From: Alitta virens
Taxonomy: Eukaryota > Annelida > Polychaeta > Phyllodocida > Nereididae
Assembly: GCA_932294295.1 (NCBI GenBank)
Contig: OW028585.1
Span: forward strand, 15,470,771-15,534,770
DNA length: 64,000 bases
Direction: 5' to 3'
A model generated the notes under the pieces. The model saw only the letters and a program-made list of their open reading frames with translations. It did no database searches and was not told where the DNA came from. The translations under genes were made by a program, and so were the position numbers. Position 1 is the stretch's first letter. Each line of letters opens with the position of its first letter. Below are positions 32,701 to 44,700 of the stretch, piece after piece.

Positions 32701-35700
32701 ATGGATTGTTGTGAGAACATTAAATATGAGAAATATTTGAACTATGCAACTTAAAAAGTATTTTTATAGTCTTTTACAAACTAGATTTAGATAGATATAT
32801 ATAACTAATTTAAGATTCTGCTACCTACAATTAAAGAAATTTCTGTTGGAAGCCACAACCAAAAGTTCACTATTGTGATTGATATGTGAAAACTTAGTCA
32901 ATTAGTTAAATGTAATTTCCTGATTGCAATTGCATTAGAGCATATGCCATAAGTTTTTGATCTCAGGAAAATGATCAATGTCAGCTACTGCGTGTGAGAA
33001 TGTTTGTAAGATGATCATTAGGAACATTAAATTGTGTAGACCTGTGATAATAGTCCCCATGCTGTTGTTCATAAGACAAACTAAAACACAGGCAATTCAC
33101 TGGACCATTTTGAAGAGGGGTGAGGGGCAGCTGAGGCTGAGGGAGGCCAAAGCAAGTCAAATTTCCTGCCATTGAGCCCCCATTGACTCCAATGCTAAAT
33201 TGATATACTTTTAACGCCAATTCTTGCCAAGAAATCCAAATATTCAGACTGAATTTTTCTAAGTAGTAGAGCCGATGCTGGTAGATTAAGCCCCATGCCA
33301 CCTTCTTGTAATCCTGTCAAAATGACTAGTTTTGAAATTTCCTAGATTCCCATCAATTTCCCCATTCCCTCAATGGCTTTAGCCACTGGCTTCCTGCTTA
33401 ACCTGTCCGATGCCCACCAGGCTGACTGGACTAATTCTTGGGTGTTGTTACGCGCACAAATAAAAAAAACTACCTTGAATAAATAGTGTAACATCCTATG
33501 CACCACATTGCGCTTAAATTGATATTTCCCTTTTTGCATTTCATCACTGTTCCTTCCTAGAAGTACAAAAGGTATCAGCAGTGAAGTATTCAAATATTTT
33601 ATGTTATTCTCTCCAGTTTCTAACAGTGTAAAGCTTTCAAACAAAGTATTCATTATATAACTAATTGTTTGTATAATATTATAAATACAAACAAGAGATG
33701 GAACCCGATTATCTAAAGAATTAGTCTTGCTTTGTTGGTTAATGTTGAAAAGATTAAGTGGTGAAAATTCTGAACTGCTCTATTGTAACCTGGAAAGGAA
33801 ATTTAATATTTTCCTCCAGAACACCAGAGTATAAATTTAAATTCCAATATAGCTTATTTAATGGTAGTTAACAACAAAAAGGAAAATAGATTTTAATTCG
33901 AAGTGAATTGAAATTTCAGTTGAAGACTATACCTTGAATGCTGTCAACAATTTGTTTGCAACTTTTTTCTACATTATAATTGTTCTTCTTGAGTACCATG
34001 CTGTACTGTTTAACACTTTTTATTACTTATCTATTTAAAAGAAATATATGAAAATGTAGAAAGAAGGTATCATAGAATTTCATGGAGCTCCTTGAAACAT
34101 TCTTATTAGTTTCTGTTTTTATTTAAAGTTGCATGGAGTTTTGTTTATTATGAATCTGAATATTTGGTATCATGAATATTCTTATTTGTCCCCACTTGAT
34201 AGATTGCCTGCTGAAATGTTATTGTTTTAATAAAGAAAGTTCACCTACAATGGATAAAAGCCTGTTAGGATATATTTCTACAGCTCCCAGTAGCTATATA
34301 CATAATCCACATGAGTCGGTCTGTGATAATTGATATGGTTTCTAGTATCTTGGTTATGGCATATGAGCTCATAACATATCTTGGTTTAAAATATCTTGTT
34401 AAAAGCTGTTTCCCATAACAAACTACAAAGGTGCTATAAATACAAATATGTAAATTATACATGTGGTCACTTATCAAGTCTTGCTCATTCTGGTGGATTT
34501 TTCTTCTTTCTTTTTTTTTAAATGATAATCTTGATCAGGTGAATATACATGCATACATACATTTTTTTCACAGCTATTACTTTTTACACTCACTTCAGCA
34601 CAAGTGTATTTCATCTGTGAATTAATGTGTATTTATTTGTGTATATATATATATATATTCTCTCATTTGCAATATAAGTATGTAACGGTCGTGCATATTT
34701 CCCTCATTTAAGGTCGCAAGAATTGATAATGAATACTTTACTTATTAAAATTATCGTTCAACAAATGTATTTTTGTAGAAAATGGCTGATGTCTACATGA
34801 GAATCCCAAACAAGGTGCAGAAAGGCCCTTTGGACTGTTTAGTGCAACAGATGGATGACAAGAAGACCATGAGATCATTCGTAGAGAACCAAGGAAATTT
34901 CTTGTCAATGGTCAAGGTAAGTCACTCAAAAGTCAGATTAAACTTAATAATGATAATGAAAACTGTACAGAAATATTTGTGTACTTTCTACATAAGCCAG
35001 CTCATGTGAATGTCTCAGGTTTTTATTTATAGATATATATGTTATTCTTGGTGACACATTCTTAAACAGAAAGTTTTTAAAGTGGCCTAGATATATATAT
35101 ATAGAAACAATTGTAGCGTAAAACCAAATAAAAACCAGTTTACAGGTGCAGTGTTGACCCTCATGTCTTTTTAACAACCCCATACTGAACAGACATGATC
35201 AAATGCAGGCATTATATAAGTACAGCATGTCAACTTTAGTCAAAGGTTTGGGGTTTGATTCCTGGCACTGGCTGCACCGTCACTCTTCTCATGAAACATG
35301 CCAAGTACTGTGTCTATGCAACAAGCAAAATGCCCAGTCATGGGTAACATGGTGTGAACTCCAAGTCTTACTGTTTCATCATTATACTTGCCTCTGGTGG
35401 TTGGTCATATAAGCTGGCTGATAAGATTCAAACCAGTGAGACATTGACATTGACACAATTACCAATACTTCATTGTAAGTCACTCATCTTAATGTTCTCC
35501 CCATATAAAGGAGCTGAAAACTTAGTGGCAGATTCTCCTTAAACATGTTAAAATTCCCGTTTTGTAAATGATTAATCAACAAGCAGCAACTTCCTACAAA
35601 TAAGTGACAGATGAATATGAATTCGATTTTTGCTGCTAGCTTTAAAGTGAACCTTTCCTTCAACTGCCTCTTGGAATTCAATGTCAAATTACCATATCTG

Positions 35701-38700
35701 GGCTACGGCATTTGGTAGTGAAAAAAAAAAGAAATAACAATCATGTTTAGTTTCTGAGAAATTAAGGGATTTAATTGGCTTTTTTTTTTCTCCTTTTTTT
35801 TTTTTGTTGCCTGTTGTTTTCTGATAACATCAGATTGTGGCCAACATCTTGGGATTATTTTCTGAAGCATTTTATACCGAGTCATAAAAAACCCCCTCTA
35901 TTGAGGCCATTAGAGGGAATATAGTGCTCTATGGCCCATTACTGCAGCCTCTAAGGCAATGTAATCTCAGCTGATTATTCGAGCCAAATAGGCAGCAATT
36001 TCTAAATTTTTAATTAAATAATTCATTAAAATGTAAGTGCAACTAGGTGAAATTCCACGGAACTTGTCTATAACTATTAAAGAAGGGATGAGAGAAGCTT
36101 TGAGAGTGTTTCACAAAAATCAGAGCTGACCCCCAAACTCAGCTAGAAAATTCCCTTGAAAGAATTGCATCCAAAATATTGACTTATTATTTAATTTAGC
36201 ATTTTGAACTCTTTCAGATACTGATACCTACAGAATTCCGTGAAAGTTCATGGTGAGGGTTACATATTGGTATATGTATATAATTTAGCATTAATCTTGC
36301 AGAGTACCTGATTAGTCATTATATGAACTTATAGGAATTCTGAAAACATATAAATTGCACTGATAGGTTTAATTGATAAATCTTTCTATCTTTAGGAGCA
36401 AGTGTCTGTGGATTCTCATTGGGAAGTCAGAGTATGTGATGCAACATTCAGAATCAGATGAACCAGGATTACATGAATCAGAACCAGAGGATTCAGAATC
36501 AGATGTATCAGAATCAGATGGATCAGAATCAGATGGATCAGAATCAGATGAATCAGAATCAGATGAACCAGTCGAGTGCATTGAGTGGACAGAAGAGTTC
36601 CTCACTACTTTGAAACTTCTGCTCGAGAAAGGAGCAGATCCTACTTGGATACCCCAAGAGCGATTGAAGACACTTGAAAGGAATAAGCGATACACTGCTC
36701 AGTATGGGTTTTTCTGGGCCATACAGAAAATACTTCGGACCGAAAATCACTTTTTCAATTCCTTAATGGAAACCATGCCCTTGTTTCTGTCTCCCAGAGG
36801 TCTGACCTATGACCATTTCCAAGGCACTGCACTCCATGTTCTTGTGGAAACTGACTGGCAGTTGCTGAGTGGACAACTTGAACAGTACAAGAAACTTATT
36901 TTCCAAGTCATAAAGCATGACCCAGTTCTTACTGACATGACCAACTACAAGGGAGATACTCCATTGCATTTGTTTCTCCAGGGCATGAAATTGCACGAGG
37001 ACATCTTAGAAAATGTCAGAGACATTGTACGTTTACTAAGATCAGATAAAAACATAGCCAATAAGAACACTGAAGGAAAAACTTGTTTGCATTACCTTGC
37101 AGAGTCATTTCCTACATTTGTTAAACCTGTCTCTCAAAATGGACATGAGACATTTCTTGATCTTGTCAAGAATTTGATATCTGATTCAAGCATTGATGCT
37201 CAGGATGACAATGGACAAACAGCCTTACATGTATTGGCAGAAAAATACAAGGAAGATATTCCAGAGCATAGCCTCAGTATTTACTGGGAGCTTGTTAAAA
37301 GATTAGTAACTGATTCAAACATCAATGTTCAAGACAACCAAGGACGTACTGTTCTGCATGCATTAGCAGACAAATATGGCCACAATATTCCAGAGCACAG
37401 CCTCAGTATTTACTGGGAGTTTGTTCAGAGATTAGTAACTGATTCAAACATCAATGTTCAAGACAACCAAGGACGTACTGTTCTGCATGCATTAGCAGAC
37501 AAATATGGCCACAATATTCCAGAGCACAGCCTCAGTATTTACTGGGAGTTTGTTCAGAGATTAGTAACTGATTCAAACATCAATGTTCAAGACAACCAAG
37601 GACGTACTGTTCTGCATGCATTAGCAGACAAATATGGCCACAATATTCCAGAGCACAGCCTCAGTATTTACTGGGAGTTTGTTCAGAGATTAGTAACTGA
37701 TTCAAACATAAATGTTCAAGACAACCAAGGACGTACTGTTCTGCATGCATTAGCAGACAAATATGGCCACGATATGCCAGAGCACAGCCTCAGTATTTAC
37801 TGGGAGTTTGTTCAGAGATTAGTAACAGAATCAAACATAAATGTTCAAGACAACCAAGGACGTACTGTTCTGCATGCATTAGCAGACAAATATGGCCACG
37901 ATATTCCAGAGCATAGCCTCAGTATTTACTGGGAGTTTGTTCAGAGATTAGTAACAGAATCAAACATCAATGTTCAAGACAACCAAGAATGCACCGTTCT
38001 TCATATACTCGTGAGACAAATGTTTTGGGATCCATGCATGGGAAAGCATATATTGCCACATCTTCAGACAATCACAACATCTCAAAATGTGAATGCTCAG
38101 GACAAACATTCAGTGACCCCATACAGCTGGATCCTGACAGGGAAGTTGGAATATCAGGAAAATGGCTCAGATGACGGTAGAATCTTCTCTGAAATTGAAG
38201 AGATCTTACTCAAGAATGGTGCGAATGCTGACCTTGCAAGAAGAGGATTTCCTTTTATTCAGTAAGTACAATTCCTAAATAAAATTGTTTTTTTACTATC
38301 TAAAATATCACAGATACATGCGGGGTGAACCAACCATTTGATACTAGTGCCACCTAGAAACTACTTCACTGACCAACACTCTACAAGTCCAATTCTAATT
38401 TAGATAATATGATGTAAATGCTGCCAAGCAAGAACTGATGACTTTTTGTAGTACCTGACTGAAGAATAACTTTGGTAAGCAGAAAGTACTGAGACTTCGC
38501 AATCTCTGAAATAATTTTACAATACCTTTAATTTATGAACAGCCTGTCAGTCCGCTATTATCAAGAAACATATATGCTCTTCTCTTCTCTATTCTGCTGA
38601 TAATACTGTAAATTTACTTCGAATCTTTATCATTCCTTTTCCCGTTGGTCATCAATTAATACCTGTAGGGCCAATCTTTTTTTTTTTACCCAGGAGGCTC

Positions 38701-41700
38701 ACCAGTTGGGACAACTGTTTCATTTATAAAAATCTTGTTCTGATGTCTCTCACCTCATAAAACCTACATGCATTACCTGTCTGTATACCATGCACATGGT
38801 ATCTGTCTGTCTGCCACAAAAAAAAAGAAAAAAAAGAAGATAAACTGGCCATGCAATCCCTGGTTTCAATTTCAGTAAGCAGAAAATTGTGCATTTTTCA
38901 TGACCACAAAACTGTTTTGAAAATATCGAAGTTTGACCAGGTGCGACAAAATGCGCAGACACTTGTTGCTTGAAGTAGATGTAATATTTCTACTGATATA
39001 TGTTTAACATTTTTTGTTTGTTTAAGGACGTCCGCTGAGCAGTCGTAGGAAGCCCCAAAAAAGTCGCTACTGGCTTCTCAATGACCCGCCGGTCGTTTTC
39101 CAGCCAAGCAGTCAAGGGACGTCCCTCTAACGCTCATAGAAACCCTTTTTATGTGATAACAGCCACGAGTGAGCACGTGTAGTCCCTTCTTGATGGCTGT
39201 GGTCACTTGTCTCTCTTAGGAGTTTGTGATAGTGCGAACTGGGCTTAAGAGACCTGCTTCCTCAGTCAACTGATGATGGTGCTCTAAATCATCTGCCATC
39301 TAATGTGCTGTTGTTTTTATTCGATATCAGAATAATGTGGTCGTTTTTTTGTTTCAGGAATTGGGAGATCACAAAAATCACCGAGGTCATAGAAAAAAAG
39401 CAAGAATTGGATAAACAAGGGAAAAGAATTCTGGATTTACTTGCAGCAGGTGTAACTGATATCCTGGAAGGAGACCCACAGCTTTTTTTGAAGATGATCA
39501 GAAAAGCTGGCAGTCTGTTAGAATCGCCACTCTACTGTGAGATAATACAGGTATGTTTGATGTGTAATGCATGGATATGAAATTATTGTAAGGACACTAA
39601 TTTGAAATATTTTAACTATGCAACTCAGTTTCAGTCTTGTATTTATTTATATCTTTTACCCATACACTTAACATAAAGTATGTATTTGAAAGTGGCCAAA
39701 TATCAACAAAACAATATTTAGAAAATTACAGTTTACAAACTGGATTTAGAAATATTTATTGTAAAAAGGGGTCATCCTTTTTTTTTTTTCTTAATACAAT
39801 TTTCAAGTACAGTCAAATCTGCCCCTGTCCAAATATTGGCATTTCAGCTAATCCTTATACTTTCCTTAATCTTTCTTACACTCTAAAAATTCAAAGAATT
39901 TTAAAATAAAAAAATCTGAAAAAAAAAGAGAAATATTTACTAAGCTTATCCTTGATGTCCTTTTTTATCATTTACCTGTGTAGTGAATTAGAAAATCAAT
40001 GCACCTGTGTGTTCCAAGCAGCATTGATAATTCAAAGCAGCATTTAGTCATTTATTTTGTCAAATTAAAGATGCTCTTTCTAAATTAGATGACAGTTTTA
40101 ACCCTCAGCGAACAAAGTGTGAAGAGGGCCGATTATTTTTATCCCTTGGAGAAATCTATATCCGTCTGATGGGTGGGCGGTGTAACACTTTCGTTTCCAG
40201 AGCAGAACACTATTACACTTACCCTGACAAAAGTTTGTACCGAAATACTCTATATGACCTAGTGGTGCCTTTTGATAGTCACATTGACGTATGTCGGCTA
40301 TGTTTTACAAAATTTGGAAAAAATTGACAAAAAATAGTTTTTTAGTTTCCAGAACTTTGCCATAACTGTCTAAAATAGTGTAGTGGTGCCTTTTGGGGGT
40401 CTCATGGCTGTAAAATACCAGAGAATTATTAAAATAAGGAAAAAAAAATTATAAAATGTGCACTTAAATATACTAAATAATAAAATATATCCTGTTTGGG
40501 TCCTGTGCTTGGCCAAACCCAGAAGATTTTAGTTAACTCTCATAACATAGTCAATCAGGTGAATGTAGTATACAGCTGTACAATAGCTACAATAAAAACT
40601 TTTCAGCACATGTATAATCTTGTGTATTTTACCTTTGATTTAGTATTTATTTCTGCCTTTTTTCATTTTCCATGCACATGCCAATTACTGATATTAGAAA
40701 TGAAATATAATATGCTATATTTCAAGCATTCAACTGTAAGCTAATGTAACTGAAACTGATAATAAACAGTCTGTACTAATCTAATTGCAGTTCAATAAAT
40801 GCCTTTTGCAGAAAGTGGCCGATGCATATGTGAGAATCCCAAACAAGGTGCGGGAAGGCCCTTTGGACTGTTTGGGGCATCAGATGGACGATGAGTTTAT
40901 CATGCTATCATTCGTAGAGAATCAAGGGAAATTCTTGTCACTGGTCAAGGTAAGTCACCAAACAAATCTGACAAAAAGTTATAAAGAAGATGATTATTCT
41001 ATGACCTTCACGTAATCTCAATATTTCATTGGAATTTTTCTCATTGTATTCCTCACACTTAGGAGAACAATGAAGAAAAGTTAACATAGTGAAATTGTCA
41101 TGAAAATTACTTTCTTACTCAATAGCTCTCAATGATGATCTAGATGTCCATCATTAAAGGGGTACTAACACCTTCAGCACTTTATCTCTCAGATATTAGC
41201 TTGGGTCCATTAAAACACATCCACGCTATTCATAACTTGTATATATGCACTGCTAATGAAATATCCTGCATTTATTAGCTCTGTGTTGTGAACCACGGAG
41301 GCTGCCATTTTGGACTATCCCGGGTGTTTTGCACCAGCCGGAAATACGTCACTGTTGTACTGGTGAGAACTGAAGAGTTTCAGAAACAGGTGTTAATTGC
41401 ACTTGAGCTCTTAATTTGTTGAGAACATGTCACTGGTTATCACCAAGTGTCAAGTAAACTGCTATTGAACAATTTGAGACAATGTACATAAGTAACTCAT
41501 TTATGCATGGACAATTAATTAAAAAGAATTACGGCCCTTTCACCTTGATCTCATGCTGAGAAATATTGATTGAAGTCAATTGACTTTGTAATACAAATAT
41601 TGAATGCTTGGATAACTGAGTACTATATAGATAGGGGGCCTATATTTATATATAAACTCACATGGAAAAAAAGGAAAAAATCATAAAACAGTTTATATAA

Positions 41701-44700
41701 AATCATAAAAGCAAATAACTGTGTGCAAGTAATTTCGTATAAAATACTCATCAGTCCATAGCTTTACATAATTATCATCTTAAATATTATAGATTTTAGG
41801 CCATTAAAAATTGAAGTGAATCATACCTGCTATTTTTCAGTAATGGAGTAATGTATGACTATTTATCTATCTAACCATCCAGGAAAATTTTTCTTTTAAA
41901 GTAGACAATACAATTTAACTACATTTGTTTAAAATCAAAATATTGTGTGAATAGTTTATAATACCTCATGGTATTGTACTGCATTACTTTAATACCCTAC
42001 ACAGCTTTTTATTTTTAAGCATCCGTTATTGGGAAAAAAATATTGTGTTTATATTATTCTTTAGGCATTCAGACAATGGAAGCATAATATTTGCCCAGGA
42101 CTTCACTGCAATCAGTAATTAATCCCAGTAATTAATTGGCATTAAAGAAGTATAATTAACACCTGGTGTGCAATCTATTCTGTTTTTTTCTTTAATTGCA
42201 ATGAAATTAAGAAACCGATTGCAATCTATTAGTTAATATGTAGGTAGCCTAGCTGTATTCATACATTCAGTAGGACATAAGTGACGTCACTAGCCTTGGT
42301 GCCGTGTGCAATAATGGCGGCCACCTACATGTTGGCGGTTGGTGTAAATTGCACTTTTAACTGGCCTAAAACCACACTAAACTTGACTTCTAGACATACT
42401 TTTTCACTGCAATATATTCTTTTACATCTAATTGATCATTTAAGCTTAACATGCAAACTTCCTTTAGTTCCCCTTTAACAAAAAATCATGCAGAAGTTGA
42501 AAGCTACAGCAATACATTTTGTTTCTTGACCATATCATGTGTTTCATTATTATGCATCAAGTAAGTAATAAATCATGAAAATTCACTGAATTACATAGCA
42601 AAATATGTAAGACTGAATCACTTGGTCAGCGCCCTCTGTCATGTGATTTGTTTATATCCCACACTTGGCTGTTTTCCTCATAGAAAACCTATTAGTAACA
42701 ACCCATTTGGTATTTATTGTGATCCACCATCCTTGATTATAATAAATTGTGATCTACTATCCTAAATTTAAATATTGGACAGATTACTTCAGGTTCATCA
42801 GTTTCACTTTCATTTTCACTTTCCGCTACTTTCACACTAAGATCACAGCTTTGGCAATTATATAGACTACTGTTCATGAACAAAAACTAGTAAAAAGTAA
42901 ATATGCTATTTAAAGGTAATTTTGAAAACTGAAAATTGTACTTAGTGGTCATTGCCACTCATTGGACATACATCTGGACGAGCATTCAGTTCAAAGCACT
43001 TCCTTTTTCAACAGAGACTAACATTTAAAGCTGCACTGTCTGTCAAATTTGCAATTTACTAAGACTCATCAAATAGTTGAAAATAACCTTTATTAATCAG
43101 GGCACACTAAATTTGTGTTAACTAATTATTTTATCAGACATTAATAAAAAATAAATCTAACATTGAGAGAAAATCCAGACTAAAACAATGGAAACACACT
43201 GGGTATGTTTACATATTGAGTTTTGATGGCATAAAAAGCTAATATTTAAATTATTGATTGTGAATTAAGACTAAATTGTTGTGCAAAAGTGGGCATGTAA
43301 TGGTGAAAAATATCATGAGAGAAGAAGGCAGTATTGGTTTATATAATTACTTGAATACATGGGCTAAATCTGGCGACGCAGACACTTTAAATTGTCATAT
43401 AGACATACATAGCTTAGCTCACTCCTGGCATTAACAGCTACATATTATGACCACAATTAAGAAACCACCATCATGATGACAAGCAGATTCACAGGCATTT
43501 GATGTCTTCAAGACAATTTGTCAAATGTCAAATTGAACATTCTTTGTATCTGATGATCATAGGATGCACCTTGAAAAGAGAGATGTAAATAATGTAACCA
43601 TCCATTATTGATTATAAAATTATATAGGTATAGTTATTTCATGCATTAAGCATAATCATAGGCTGCGCTGCAGCAAACCCCTCAGCGAATCCCTCATAGC
43701 ACACAGGCATTATTAAAATTGCTTAGCGTCCATCCGACCAGCAGGAAGGCGAGCGAAACACTTTAGTTTCCAGAGCAGAACTCCCAACACTTATGTTATC
43801 CTAAAAACATTTCATACAGTGATACCTTTTGATAGTCACAATGACATATGTCAGCTGTTTTACAAAATTTGGAAGAAAAAAATGTTTTTTTTTTCTTTCG
43901 TCGCCGAAGCAGAACTCAGACACTGAGTATTCGAAATAAGCGATACCTAGTTGTCCGAGACCACCATTTTCTGTTAAGGATGATCAATTATGTAACCCAA
44001 CTATGTGGCATGTTAGGCAATGGCAATTAGAGTCCAAGATGTCCAATTTTTTAACTATTGAATTTCTCCATTTGTTAATTGCATTTGGAAAGCTTTCAAT
44101 ATGTTAACAGAAAACCATCATGTTCAGATTAAAGCCAAATGAGCATCAAGAGTATTGTATATCCAATCTTCCTGAATAAGCCCGCCATCTTCGTATAACT
44201 ATGCTTGGGGGCCTTGCTAGATTTCACGGCAAAGCGGTGGTTTTCTTTTTGCCGTGGCCCTCTATTGATAAATATGTGCGTCAATAAGGAGATCAGCCAA
44301 TGCAAGCCTGGTGACACACCAGTGTTTCAAAAGACTCCATGGTCACTGCAGGCCACGTTGCTGTGCTAAATATAGATACCTTTCGTAAACACTGGCTGAT
44401 TTGGCGCTCCACAGATCGTCGTAACCAATCAGACTGATATTAGCTTTAAAATTGGTGGTTTATAAAAATATGTTTTCAAAAGATTGCTCCCCAGACCTTT
44501 TCCTGTTTCTATGATAAAGATCAACTGCCATCCAAATTTCAGCTCCAATTTTTTTGTTAAATCCTTGCCACTATCCACTTGAAGCTTCCATGCAAATCGC
44601 AATAGAGCCAATGGAGAGACCAGGTCTTAAAAAGGATAACAACACGTTGCTCCTTGGTAAACCAATTTTTAGCATTTTTATCCAGATTTTCCTTTACTAT

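Larger units (their letters stand above)
32470..38261 (+). repeat. segmental duplication unit 2 (cassette 2 with introns)
   Basis: This is the counterpart of 28735-31881. Exons C and D are nearly identical between units; intron identity is also high, which points to a recent event. Unit 2 gained about 1.8 kb of unrelated intron sequence and 645 bp of ankyrin repeats. Confidence 0.85.
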
